64,000 bases of DNA from Pseudomonas brenneri (GTDB lineage Bacteria > Pseudomonadota > Gammaproteobacteria > Pseudomonadales > Pseudomonadaceae): positions 186,001 to 250,000 of the forward strand of contig NZ_VFIL01000005.1 of NCBI RefSeq assembly GCF_007858285.1, read 5' to 3'. The position numbers and the translations under genes are program-made. The notes beneath the pieces were generated by a model. That model did not search any database. It had not been told where the DNA came from and saw nothing but the letters and a program-made list of their open reading frames with translations. Each line of letters begins with the position of its first letter. Positions within the stretch are counted from its first letter, which is position 1. Below, piece after piece: positions 19,480-27,874 of this stretch.

Positions 19480-19653
19480 TCAGCGCAAAGCGCTCAAGGT
19501 CGCCGAGTAGGTGCATTGCCCATGGTTGCACGCCGCGGCCATGCCCGGTTGCAGGCGGGCCTGTTCGGCGCGATAGGCGGCGGTGCCGTAGAGGGCCGTG
19601 GCAAAGGCGCAGAGGGCAAAGATCATCAGGTACTTTCTGGTTTTGATCGTCAT
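19480..19653 (-). CDS. Small signal-anchored protein
   Basis: The 57-aa product has a basic N-terminus, one hydrophobic helix (YLMIFALCAFATALYGTAAY, about 8-27) and a short tail with two cysteines (AACNHGQCTYSA) that could form a disulfide in the periplasm. GGAGG is well spaced before the ATG at 19653, which favours real translation. It is convergent with pobR, whose end lies 22 bp away. No family is recognised. Confidence 0.6.
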   Translation of the reverse strand: MTIKTRKYLMIFALCAFATALYGTAAYRAEQARLQPGMAAACNHGQCTYSATLSALR

Positions 19654-19752
19654 GGCGGTGACCTCCGGACAGATCAAGAAGGTGCTGTCTTAAGCATAGG
19701 CCAGCCAGGGCGAGTTGCCAGTATTGACGGGTATTCAGGGGCCTTATCGGGC

Positions 19753-20658
19753 CTACAATCCTGCATCCCATTGCGGCTCTGGCGGGAACCTCAAGACCAG
19801 GAAATCCAGGAGGCTGCGCAACGCCTGCGGCATGTGTTTGCGCGAGGCATATACCGCATAGATGTTCATCTGCCGAGGCTCGGCATGGGGCAGCAGACGA
19901 ATCAACTCGCCGCGACGGATGTAATCACCGGCCTGATAGCTGGGCAACATTGCCACCCCCGCTCCCGCCAGGGCCATGCGTAGCAAGGTGCTGGCTTCAT
20001 TGGCGCTGATATTGCCGTGCACCGGCACCGACACCGGCTCGCCGTTTTCCTCGAAGTGCCACAGGCTCTTGCTGAAATAAGAGTGGGTCAGGCAATTGTG
20101 CCCGGCCAGTTCTTCCACGCGCTGTGGTTGCGGGTGTTCCAGCAGATAAGCCGGCGAGACACAGATTACCGAGCGGCAAACCGTCAACTGACGCGCAATC
20201 AGGTTGGGGTCAAGGTCGTTGCTGGTGCGGATCGCCAGGTCGATGCGCTCATCCACCAGGTTCACTGTGCGGTCGAGCATTTGCAGGTCAATACTGACCA
20301 ACGGGTAACGCTTGACGTACTCGGCCATCGCATCGGCCAGTTGTGCCTGGCCAAACGAGGTGCTGACACTCAGGCGCACCAGGCCCCGGGGGGCGTCGTC
20401 CGGTTCGCTGACGGCGGCCTGCATGTCGCAGGACAATTCCAGCATCTGCCGACAGCGTGGCAGGGTTTCACTGCCGGCGGCAGTCAGGCTGAGCTTGCGG
20501 GTGGTGCGGTGCATCAGGCGGGCGCCGACCCAGTCCTCCAGCTCCGCCAGATAGCGCGATACCACCGGGCGCGACAGGTCCAGATGATCGGCGGCGGCAG
20601 ATTGGCTGCCCAGGTCGACCACGGTGACAAACACCCGCATTGCTTGAAGACGATCCAT
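19753..20658 (-). CDS. LysR-family transcriptional regulator
   Basis: The 301-aa product shows the LysR winged helix (MDRLQAMRVFVTVVDLGSQSAAADHLDLSRPVVSRYLAELE) and an effector domain with the LVRLSVSTSFGQ and IDLAIR motifs typical of the DsdC/'CrgA' branch that controls small oxidoreductases. It is divergent from the MBL hydrolase gene at 20772 with a 113-bp gap, so that gene and perhaps the next are its likely targets. The effector is unknown. Confidence 0.88.
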   Translation of the reverse strand: MDRLQAMRVFVTVVDLGSQSAAADHLDLSRPVVSRYLAELEDWVGARLMHRTTRKLSLTAAGSETLPRCRQMLELSCDMQAAVSEPDDAPRGLVRLSVSTSFGQAQLADAMAEYVKRYPLVSIDLQMLDRTVNLVDERIDLAIRTSNDLDPNLIARQLTVCRSVICVSPAYLLEHPQPQRVEELAGHNCLTHSYFSKSLWHFEENGEPVSVPVHGNISANEASTLLRMALAGAGVAMLPSYQAGDYIRRGELIRLLPHAEPRQMNIYAVYASRKHMPQALRSLLDFLVLRFPPEPQWDAGL

Positions 20659-20771
20659 GATTTGCCCGATTTCAGAAACAAACTATGTTCCAGCATCGCA
20701 TTTTTTGCTGCGTTCAGTGCAACTAAGCTCTGTCCATCGCCTATCAAGGCACCTCTGACCTGGACCTGCCC

Positions 20772-21638
20772 ATGCTCACCACCCTCAAGCGCTTTGTATT
20801 GGCCACTACCGTTCTCGGCTTTGCCGCCCACGCCGTCGCCGCCGACCTTACCCTCGATGTTTACAACCCGGGCGAATCGGCGATCTTCCCCGTCAGTTCA
20901 GTGCTGGTCAGCGGCGAGAAAGACGCGATCCTGGTGGACGCGCAGTTCGGCAAAGGCCAGGCCGAGCAACTGGTGCAGAAGATCCGCGCCAGCGGCAAAC
21001 AGCTGACCACCATTTATATCAGCCATGGCGACCCGGACTACTACTTCGGCCTCGACACCCTGGCCAACGCCTTCCCACAGGCCAAGATCCTCGCACCGCA
21101 GCCAGTGGTCGACCATATCAAGGCCACCGTTGCCGGAAAGATCGAATACTGGGGCCCGAAAATGGGCGCCGACAAGCCGGCCAAAACCATTATTCCCCAA
21201 GTCCTCGAAGGCCATAGCCTGACGCTCGAAGGCCAACCGCTGGAAGTGATCGGCCTGGACGGCCCGCAGCCGGATCGCAGCTTCGTCTGGATCCCATCGA
21301 TCAAGGCCGTGGTCGGCGGCGTGGTGGTCTCAGAAAACATCCACCTGTGGATGGCCGACACCCAGGGCGCGCAATCCCACGCCGATTGGCTGAGCACCCT
21401 GCAACGTATCGAAAAACTCAAACCGGTCACCGTGGTACCCGGTCACTACCTGGGCACGCCTACAGCCAAATCTGTCGCCTTCACTGCCGACTACATCAAG
21501 GCGTTCGATGTAGAAACCGCCAAGGCCAAGGATTTCACCGCACTGATCGCTGCCATGAAAAAACGCTACCCGAACCTGGCCGATGAAAGCTCCCTGGAAC
21601 TGAGCGCCAAAGTCGCCAAGGGCGAAATGAAGTGGTGA
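20772..21638 (+). CDS. Secreted MBL-fold hydrolase with altered metal motif
   Basis: The 288-aa product has a signal peptide (LATTVLGFAAHAVAA, cleavage near residue 23) and a metallo-beta-lactamase fold. The usual HxHxDH motif reads SHGDPDYYFG (about residues 85-94), so a first His and Asp are kept while the second His is Asp and the last is Tyr; a later His is kept in VVPGHYLGTP (about 222-231). The metal content is therefore uncertain. The gene starts a likely two-gene unit with the NAD(P)-binding protein 35 bp downstream and is divergent from a LysR regulator. Confidence 0.82.
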   Translation: MLTTLKRFVLATTVLGFAAHAVAADLTLDVYNPGESAIFPVSSVLVSGEKDAILVDAQFGKGQAEQLVQKIRASGKQLTTIYISHGDPDYYFGLDTLANAFPQAKILAPQPVVDHIKATVAGKIEYWGPKMGADKPAKTIIPQVLEGHSLTLEGQPLEVIGLDGPQPDRSFVWIPSIKAVVGGVVVSENIHLWMADTQGAQSHADWLSTLQRIEKLKPVTVVPGHYLGTPTAKSVAFTADYIKAFDVETAKAKDFTALIAAMKKRYPNLADESSLELSAKVAKGEMKW

Positions 21639-21673
21639 ATTGATCCAACCCTTTACCCACCCTGGAGAACGTC

Positions 21674-22288
21674 ATGAGCAAGATTGCAATCATTGGTGCC
21701 ACCGGCCGTGCCGGTAGCCAACTGCTGGAAGAAGCCCTGCGTCGCGGCCATACCGTCACGGCCATCGCCCGCAACACCGCAACTATCGCAGCGCGTCCCG
21801 GCTTGATCGTTAAACAGGCGGATGCGCTGGACGCGACAGCCCTGCAACAGGCGATCAGCGGCAACGACGTGGTGATCAGCGCCGCGCACTTCGCCACCCT
21901 GCCCGCTGCCGCGGTGATCGGGCCGGTAAAACAGGCCGGCGTGAAGCGTCTGCTGGTAGTGGGCGGTGCCGGTTCGCTGCTGTTGCCGGGCGGTGGGCGG
22001 GTTATCGACAGCGCAGGCTTCCCTGCCGAATACAAGGCCGAGGCCAGTGCTGGCGCAGTGTTCCTCGACACCTTGCGCCAGGAAAAGGAGCTGGACTGGA
22101 GCTTCCTTTCGCCTTCGGCAGAGTTTGTCGAGACTGAGCGCACCGGCACATTCCGCCTGGGCCAGGACGACCTGCTGGTGAGCAGCGAAGGCCGTAGCTG
22201 GATCAGCTTTGCCGACTTCGCCATTGCCCTGATTGACGAAGTGCAAACACCGAAACACTCCCGCCAGCGCTTTACCGTGGGCTACTAA
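21674..22288 (+). CDS. NAD(P)H-binding atypical SDR protein
   Basis: The 204-aa product has an N-terminal Rossmann loop IAIIGATGRAGSQLLEEALRRGH with the GxTGxxG pattern of atypical short-chain dehydrogenases, then DALDATALQQAISGNDVVISA and LLVVGGAGSLLL. The usual YxxxK catalytic pair is not obvious, although EYKAEAS (about 118-124) could supply it. It resembles YwnB/YtfG-like proteins of unknown substrate. GGAG precedes the ATG, and it follows the MBL gene closely, so the two are probably co-expressed. Confidence 0.82.
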   Translation: MSKIAIIGATGRAGSQLLEEALRRGHTVTAIARNTATIAARPGLIVKQADALDATALQQAISGNDVVISAAHFATLPAAAVIGPVKQAGVKRLLVVGGAGSLLLPGGGRVIDSAGFPAEYKAEASAGAVFLDTLRQEKELDWSFLSPSAEFVETERTGTFRLGQDDLLVSSEGRSWISFADFAIALIDEVQTPKHSRQRFTVGY

Positions 22289-22301
22289 GCACACAACCGC
22301 T

Positions 22302-22327
22302 GCTGGAGCCGGCTTGCCGGCTCCAGC
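22302..22327. repeat. Single REP palindrome
   Basis: GCTGGAGCCGGC and GCCGGCTCCAGC are exact complements around two central bases, between the stop of the SDR-like gene and the promoter region of the next. Confidence 0.7.
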
Positions 22328-22421
22328 AACTGCAGTTTTTCAATAGCCCCTGCGACTTTCTCATTTGCCCCCCGCCCTGCACCGCCGCCTAATAGCGACC
22401 TTGTCCGCTCAAGACCCGCCC

Positions 22422-23609
22422 ATGGAAAACGTCCACGCAAAACCCACCACCGCTCTCTGGCTGATGCTCAGTGTTGTGCTAGTGGCCCTGAACCTGCGCC
22501 CGTCCATGGCGGCGGTTGGTCCGTTGTTGTCATCGATACGCGCCGATGTGCCCCTGAGTTTCAGCACCGCTTCGTTGTTGACCATGCTGCCAGTGATGGC
22601 GATGGGCTTGGCGATGTTCTTTGGCATCGGCCTGGGCAAACGGCTGGGTGAGCATCGCAGCATTGTGCTGTCGCTGGTGGTGATTGGCCTCGCCACCCTG
22701 TCGCGGCTGTTTCTCGACTCTGCGGCTGAATTGATCCTCAGCGCCATTGCCGCCGGCGTGGGCATTGCCTTGATCCAGGCGTTGATGCCCGCGCTGATCA
22801 AGTCGCACTTTCGTGACAATGTTTCGCTGTTCATGGGCCTGTACGTCACCGCGATCATGGGCGGTGCAGCCTTGGCGGCATCGTTCTCGCCGTTCATCCA
22901 GGTGCACACCGGCAGTTGGCGCATCGGCCTGGCCATCTGGGCAGTGCTTGCCGTGTTGGCGCTGCTGTTCTGGTACGCCCAGCGCGCGGCGCTGCCTCCC
23001 CTGCCCCAAGCCGGCGCCGGCCCGCAGGAGTCATTTTTCGGTAATCGCCGCGCGTGGTTGCTGGCGATTTTCTTCGGCCTCGGTACCGCTTCCTACACCT
23101 GCGTACTGGCGTGGCTGGCGCCGTACTACGTCGAGCAAGGCTGGAGCGAACAGAATGCCGGCCTGCTGCTGGGCTTCCTGACGGCCATGGAAGTGGTCTC
23201 CGGGCTGATCACCCCGGCCATCGCCAACCGGCGCCAGGACAAGCGCGGCGTGGTTGCCGTGTTGCTGGTGCTGATCATTGCGGGTTTCTGTGGCCTGATC
23301 CTCTCGCCGCAGCACCTCACATTACTGTGGCCGTGCCTGCTGGGCCTGGGCATTGGCGGGCTGTTCCCGATGAGCCTGATCCTGTCCCTCGACCACCTGG
23401 ACAACCCGCGCCGCGCCGGTGGCCTGACGGCATTCGTGCAGGGCATCGGCTACCTGATTGCTGGCGTGTCGCCGCTGATTGCCGGGATGATCCGCGACCA
23501 ACTGGGCAGTTTCGAATGGGCCTGGTGGTCGCTCACCGCCGTGGTGGTGGTGATGCTGCTGATCGTCCTGCGCTTCGACCCACGCCACTATGCACGGCAT
23601 ATTCGCTAG
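22422..23609 (+). CDS. CynX/NimT-family MFS transporter
   Basis: The 395-aa product has about twelve hydrophobic helices and the opening VVLVALNLRPSMAAVGPLLSSI, the signature of the CynX/NimT family (cyanate and 2-nitroimidazole transporters). GLGIGGLFPMSLILSLDHLDNP near residue 310 is also typical. The cyanate operon lies 8 kb away without its own cynX, so a link is possible but unproven. The ATG at 22422 is chosen because it directly precedes the first helix; the region upstream up to 22365 is open but lacks similarity. Confidence 0.85.
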   Translation: MENVHAKPTTALWLMLSVVLVALNLRPSMAAVGPLLSSIRADVPLSFSTASLLTMLPVMAMGLAMFFGIGLGKRLGEHRSIVLSLVVIGLATLSRLFLDSAAELILSAIAAGVGIALIQALMPALIKSHFRDNVSLFMGLYVTAIMGGAALAASFSPFIQVHTGSWRIGLAIWAVLAVLALLFWYAQRAALPPLPQAGAGPQESFFGNRRAWLLAIFFGLGTASYTCVLAWLAPYYVEQGWSEQNAGLLLGFLTAMEVVSGLITPAIANRRQDKRGVVAVLLVLIIAGFCGLILSPQHLTLLWPCLLGLGIGGLFPMSLILSLDHLDNPRRAGGLTAFVQGIGYLIAGVSPLIAGMIRDQLGSFEWAWWSLTAVVVVMLLIVLRFDPRHYARHIR

Positions 23610-23746
23610 GGCGTCGTATTCCAAACAGTATCTGTCCCACAACCGACACAGAAAGGTCCTACGGACCTTTCTATTGGTACGAGCGTTCCGTTAACATTTT
23701 GACTTGTTTGCGCTGCGGTCGCGCAACAGGCTCACGGACGGAACGA

Positions 23747-24715
23747 ATGCTAAACAGTAACTTGCTTAGAAAGCTCGATATGCAGGACCTGATGGTGTTT
23801 GTCGCTGTGTATGAGCAAAGCAGCGTCACCGATGTGTCCGAAACCCTGTTTGTCAGCCAGTCCACCGTCAGTTACAGCCTGAAGAAGCTGCGTACCAGCT
23901 TCGAGGACGACCTGTTTATCAACACCCGTGCCGGCATGCGCCCGACCTACAAGGCCAGCACCATGTACGGGCATGTGCAGAAAATCCTCGAAAGCATCAA
24001 CCTCTGCCACGCAGGTGCGCAGACATTCGACCCCACGCAAAAAGCCGTCACCTTCAACCTCTGTGCGCCCGAGTACTTCGAGCAACTGATCCTGCCCAGG
24101 TTGTTGAAACACTTCGATCATGCCGACCTACCAGTGATCGTCAACGTGCAGAAGCTGGAAACCGAGATTCCCGTCGAAGCGCTGCGCGACGGGCGCCTGG
24201 ACCTGGTGATCTGCTTCGGCCCGCACTTTCATCGCGAGCACAAGGACCTCAGGACCCAGATGCTGCTCGAAGACGATCTGGTCTGTGTCTTCGATAAACG
24301 CGCCGCCCCCCGGGAACCGGCGTTCAGCCTGCAATCCTTCGTCGCCCGGCGCCATGTGTTCCCCACCCCCTGGACCTCGGACACCAACATGATCGACGGC
24401 TGGCTGGCGCGCCAGGCCCAAAAACGCCAGGTTATCGCCCGGGCCAACAGCTACAGCGCCGCGCTGAAGATGATTGCCGGCACCGACTTCATCGTCACCC
24501 TGCCCCGGCGCGTGCAACAGCTGCTGGCCGTGGAACCGCCGTTTGGCCACTGCGAAGCCCCCAACGGCCTGCCGGGGTTTACCCTGGATATGCAGTGGAA
24601 CGACGCCAGCGAGCAGGAAACTGCCAACGCGTGGTTTCGCGAGCAGGTGGTGCAGGCAGCGGCAAGCTGCAAGCTAGAAGCGGCAAGAGATGCACAGACA
24701 TCACTTGCCACTTGA
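23747..24715 (+). CDS. LysR-family regulator with repeat-derived C-terminal tail
   Basis: The 322-aa product has a LysR winged helix (LLRKLDMQDLMVFVAVYEQSSVTDVSETLFVSQSTVSYSLKKLR, about 5-48) and an effector domain, resembling NodD/LinR-like members. The ATG at 23747 is the only start next to the helix; the frame is open far upstream, overlapping the MFS gene, but that part is not homologous. The last ~19 residues (from AAASCKLEAARDAQTSLAT) are encoded inside a dispersed inverted repeat, so insertion of the repeat seems to have replaced or extended the natural end. A LysR gene converges on it 19 bp further on. Confidence 0.85.
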   Translation: MLNSNLLRKLDMQDLMVFVAVYEQSSVTDVSETLFVSQSTVSYSLKKLRTSFEDDLFINTRAGMRPTYKASTMYGHVQKILESINLCHAGAQTFDPTQKAVTFNLCAPEYFEQLILPRLLKHFDHADLPVIVNVQKLETEIPVEALRDGRLDLVICFGPHFHREHKDLRTQMLLEDDLVCVFDKRAAPREPAFSLQSFVARRHVFPTPWTSDTNMIDGWLARQAQKRQVIARANSYSAALKMIAGTDFIVTLPRRVQQLLAVEPPFGHCEAPNGLPGFTLDMQWNDASEQETANAWFREQVVQAAASCKLEAARDAQTSLAT

Positions 24716-24734
24716 AGCTTGCTGCTTGTAGCTG
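24664..24734. repeat. Second copy of the AAGCTGCAAGC-family inverted repeat
   Basis: AAGCTGCAAGCTAGAAG at 24664-24680 and the region CTTGAAGCTTGCTGCTTG at 24711-24728 are imperfect complements, with related GGCAAGAGATG and CATCACTTGCC internal arms. It overlaps the 3' end of the + strand LysR gene and stops one base before the stop codon of the convergent LysR gene. Confidence 0.65.
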
Positions 24735-25637
24735 TCATCCCCCCATAAACGCTTCCAGTCGCGAGCGCATCCAGCGCTCGGCCGGGTCGCTGTCAACGTG
24801 GCTGAGCCAGACCATGGACAGGTCCAGGGTCGGCGTATCGAACGGGAATGGCTCACAAAACAGGTTGCCCGCCGCGGCCATGGCCTGGGCCGTGTAGTCC
24901 GGCAGGCTGGCGATCATATCGGTGCCGGCCAGCAATGCCGGCAAGGAGCTGTATTGCGGCACGGATAACACCACGTGCCGCTTGCGACCGATCTCGGCCA
25001 GCCACTCATCGGCAAACCCTGCGACGTTGGCGGTGTGGGACACCAGCACATGGGGGCGCGCGCAGTATTCGTCGAGGGTCAGGGGCTGGTCCGAGGCATC
25101 GGCGCGTAGCACGCTGGGGCGGATATGGCGCAACAACTTGCGCTTGGCATTGGCCGGCAGGCCACGGGTCTGGGTGATGCCGACAGTGATATCGCCGGAG
25201 GCCAGCAAATCGGGGATACGCCAGTAATCAACGTGCTGCACCACAAACACCACCTGCGGCGCTTCGATACGCAGGGCCCGCAGCAGCGGTGGCAGCAAGC
25301 CAAACTCGACGTCATCGGACAGGCCAATGCGAAATGTCATGGTGCTGACAGACGGGTCGAAATCATGGGTAAGGCTCAACGCCGCCGACAGCGAGTCCAG
25401 CGCCGGCGACAGATGCCGGATCAGTTCCTCGGCTCGCGCCGTAGGCTCCATGCGATGGCCGACACGGATAAACAACGGGTCGTTGAACAGTGTGCGCAGG
25501 CGGTTGAGGGCCGAGCTGATCGTCGGCTGGCCGAGAAACAGCTTCTCTGCCGCGCGTGTCACGTTGCGTTCGAGCATCAGTGTTTCGAAGACGACCATCA
25601 AGTTGATGTCGGCCTTGCGTAATTCATTGCGGTTCAT
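24735..25637 (-). CDS. LysR-family transcriptional regulator
   Basis: The 300-aa product starts MNRNELRKADINLMVVFETLMLERNVTRAAEKLFLGQPTISSALNRLR in pieces typical of the NodD/NahR/LeuO-like branch, followed by FDPSVSTMTFRIGLSDDVEFGLLP at the start of the effector domain. The ATG at 25637 is preferred over an upstream codon at 25658. It is divergent from a small membrane-protein gene (25746), the only obvious local target. The effector is unknown. Confidence 0.87.
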   Translation of the reverse strand: MNRNELRKADINLMVVFETLMLERNVTRAAEKLFLGQPTISSALNRLRTLFNDPLFIRVGHRMEPTARAEELIRHLSPALDSLSAALSLTHDFDPSVSTMTFRIGLSDDVEFGLLPPLLRALRIEAPQVVFVVQHVDYWRIPDLLASGDITVGITQTRGLPANAKRKLLRHIRPSVLRADASDQPLTLDEYCARPHVLVSHTANVAGFADEWLAEIGRKRHVVLSVPQYSSLPALLAGTDMIASLPDYTAQAMAAAGNLFCEPFPFDTPTLDLSMVWLSHVDSDPAERWMRSRLEAFMGG

Positions 25638-25745
25638 GGCGAACGCCCTACAGCCCAAGACTGCCGGCAGTTTAGGAACACAGCGGGGCCTGCGTCTATG
25701 CGCCGACTATCCAACCCACCTGTTTGGGACTATAAATCAGCTTCC

Positions 25746-25952
25746 ATGGCAACCGAGAACACCCCCGTGCTGGTCATTCTTGCCCTGGCCATCCTGATGG
25801 CCGGGCTGTGCATCTGGAGCATCAGGTTCATCGCCCACCCGACCGCCAGGACACTGCTGCGGGTATTTGTCGGGCTATGCCTGGCCGCCATCGTCGCGTA
25901 CCTGGTGCTGGCGTCAGGGTTTCCGACCGCGTTGCTGGTATCGGCCGGTTGA
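25746..25952 (+). CDS. Small two-helix membrane protein
   Basis: The 68-aa product consists of two hydrophobic helices (VLVILALAILMAGLCIWSI, about 8-26, and VFVGLCLAAIVAYLVLASGF, about 41-60) joined by a short basic loop. No good ribosome binding site is seen for this ATG; an upstream in-frame start at 25698 would add 16 residues without similarity. It is divergent from a LysR gene and lies 57 bp before the VOC gene. It is not assigned to a family. Confidence 0.5.
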   Translation: MATENTPVLVILALAILMAGLCIWSIRFIAHPTARTLLRVFVGLCLAAIVAYLVLASGFPTALLVSAG

Positions 25953-26009
25953 CGATGCCCATCTCGGCCCCTCTAATAAGCGCCTCATTCAAGCACGGAG
26001 CGCTTCGCC

Positions 26010-26402
26010 ATGAAATTCGCCTACACCATCGTCTACGTCCCGGACGTCGCCGCGTCGCTGCAGTTTTTTGAAAACGCCTTCGGTTTCAATCGGCGTTTCC
26101 TGCACGAATCAGGCACCTATGGCGAACTTGAAACAGGTGGCACCACCTTGTCTTTCGCCGCCCATGAGCTGGGCGAGATGAATTTTCCCGGTGGGCATGT
26201 GCCAGCCCACAGCTCGAAACAACCACTGGGCATGGAGTTGGGGTTTGTCACCGATGACGTGCCGGCCGCCCACGCCAAGGCGCTGGCCGCAGGTGCAACC
26301 GAGCTGACGGCGCCGATCAGCAAACCCTGGGGCCAGGTGGTGTCGTATGTGCGCTGCCCGGATGGGACACTGGTGGAGTTGTGTACGCCGATCCAAAACT
26401 GA
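26010..26402 (+). CDS. VOC-family (glyoxalase-like) protein
   Basis: The 130-aa product is a single vicinal-oxygen-chelate domain with two beta-alpha-beta-beta-beta repeats: KFAYTIVYVPDVAASLQFFENAFGF at the start and MELGFVTDDVPAAHAKALAAGAT at about 74-96, ending in VRCPDGTLVELCTP. Metal ligands are plausible at the Glu of VELC but the N-terminal His is not clear, so activity (dioxygenase, lyase or antibiotic binding) cannot be told. Confidence 0.88.
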   Translation: MKFAYTIVYVPDVAASLQFFENAFGFNRRFLHESGTYGELETGGTTLSFAAHELGEMNFPGGHVPAHSSKQPLGMELGFVTDDVPAAHAKALAAGATELTAPISKPWGQVVSYVRCPDGTLVELCTPIQN

Positions 26403-26417
26403 CGCGGGCCTTATCGG

Positions 26418-26443
26418 ATAGGAGCCGGCTGCCGGCTCCTACA
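26418..26443. repeat. Single REP palindrome
   Basis: ATAGGAGCCGGC meets GCCGGCTCCTA in the gap between the VOC gene and the stop of the small convergent charged-protein gene. Confidence 0.7.
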
Positions 26444-26444
26444 G

Positions 26445-26597
26445 TCAGGGTTTTAGCGGACGTTCCTGATCGCGTTCGGACAGTTCCGTACCGTCATCCG
26501 GATGCTTCCAGGTCTGTGGCTTCTCTTCCTCGCGACGTTGCCTGGCGCGCTCCTGCTCCTGTTGCGCCTCATCGCGCGGCTTGTCTTGATTGGTCAT
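26445..26597 (-). CDS. Small highly charged protein
   Basis: The 50-aa product is almost wholly hydrophilic, rich in Glu, Arg, Gln and Lys (DEAQQEQERARQRREEEKP), and ends DDGTELSERDQERPLKP. It is probably disordered or a single helix. GGGAGGT precedes the ATG at 26597, good support for translation. Similar short charged proteins are common in Pseudomonas but have no known role. Confidence 0.6.
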   Translation of the reverse strand: MTNQDKPRDEAQQEQERARQRREEEKPQTWKHPDDGTELSERDQERPLKP

Positions 26598-26767
26598 ACC
26601 TACCTCCCGTCCATAAGAATGAGTCACGCCAAACAAGCATAGAACAGCCAACACATTTCTTGCGGGTAACAGTCAGGGAGCCAACTATGCAACTGGTTGC
26701 ATATTAAAATTCACCCTGCTAATTTCTCCTCGCCGGGTACCCGACACCCGATCCGATTGGAGCCGTC

Positions 26768-27742
26768 ATGTCTCTCCCAACTGTTTTGCAAGGCCGTCTT
26801 TCGATTCCAGTGGTGTGTTCGCCGCTGTTTATTATTTCCAGCCCTGAGTTGGTGATCGCCCAATGCAAGGCCGGCGTAGTGGGTTCATTCCCCGCGCTGA
26901 ACGCGCGGCCGGCGCCAGTACTGGAGGATTGGCTGAAACAAATCACGACCGAGCTGGCCGAGTACGATGCCCTGCATCCGGATAAGCCCTCTGCACCGTT
27001 TGCGGTCAACCAGATCGTGCACAAGTCCAATGATCGGCTCGAACATGACCTGGCACTGTGCGCCAAGTACAAAGTCCCGATCATCATCACCTCGCTGGGT
27101 GCGAGGGTGGATGTGAATGAGGCGGTACACGCCTACGGCGGCATCGTGCTGCACGACGTGATCAACAATACCTTCGCCAGAAAAGCCATTGAGAAAGGCG
27201 CCGACGGCCTGATTGCCGTGGCTGCGGGTGCTGGAGGGCATGCGGGGAAAATTTCGCCGTTTGCGCTTATCCAGGAAATCCGTGAATGGTTCGACGGCCC
27301 GCTGCTGCTGTCGGGGGCCATTTCACACGGTAATGGGATTCTCGCCGCCCAGGCGGCAGGCGCTGACCTGGCCTATATCGGCTCGGCGTTCATCGCCACT
27401 GAAGAGGCCCATGCCCAATCGGCCTACAAGCAAATGATTGTCGAGAGCTCGGCTGACGACATCATCTACTCCAACCTGTTCACCGGTGTGCATGGCAATT
27501 ACCTGCGCCAAAGCATCGCCAACAGCGGCCTGGACCCGGATGAACTGCCGGTGTCCGACCCTTCGACAATGAATTTCGGCACCGGTGAAGGGGCCAAGGC
27601 CAAGGCATGGAAAGATATCTGGGGCGCAGGCCAGGGCGTGGGCGCCGTCAAGTCGGTCCTGCCGGCCGGCAAGCTGATCGAGCGGCTCAAGGGTGAGTAT
27701 CAAGCCTCGCGCAAACGCCTGGACCTCGGCGTTACTCATTAG
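26768..27742 (+). CDS. Nitronate monooxygenase-family (2-nitropropane dioxygenase-like) protein
   Basis: The 324-aa product has the FMN-dependent TIM-barrel of this family: RLSIPVVCSPLFIISSPELVIAQCKAGVVGSFPALNARP near the start, GADGLIAVAAGAGGHAG at about 139-155 (holding the conserved His) and GPLLLSGAISHGNGILAAQAAGADLAYIGSAFIATEEA at about 178-215 (phosphate binding). Members oxidise nitronates or act as enoyl reductase-like enzymes. It stands alone, 130 bp before the end of the convergent PadR gene. Confidence 0.88.
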   Translation: MSLPTVLQGRLSIPVVCSPLFIISSPELVIAQCKAGVVGSFPALNARPAPVLEDWLKQITTELAEYDALHPDKPSAPFAVNQIVHKSNDRLEHDLALCAKYKVPIIITSLGARVDVNEAVHAYGGIVLHDVINNTFARKAIEKGADGLIAVAAGAGGHAGKISPFALIQEIREWFDGPLLLSGAISHGNGILAAQAAGADLAYIGSAFIATEEAHAQSAYKQMIVESSADDIIYSNLFTGVHGNYLRQSIANSGLDPDELPVSDPSTMNFGTGEGAKAKAWKDIWGAGQGVGAVKSVLPAGKLIERLKGEYQASRKRLDLGVTH

Positions 27743-27874
27743 CGGTGGATCAGGCGATATCTTCAGTGCCTGTACCGCCGCCATCGCAGCCTCGCTGAAG
27801 CTCGACAGCTCCCACAGGGGATTGGCGGCGGGTCCGGGATTTCGGTCTGGATGAATGTCGAGCCCTACCTGGCC

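Noticed and set aside
23054..23746. 553-aa frame upstream of the LysR gene
   Set aside because: It runs through the MFS gene in another frame, with shadow composition; the LysR helix-turn-helix begins right at 23747.
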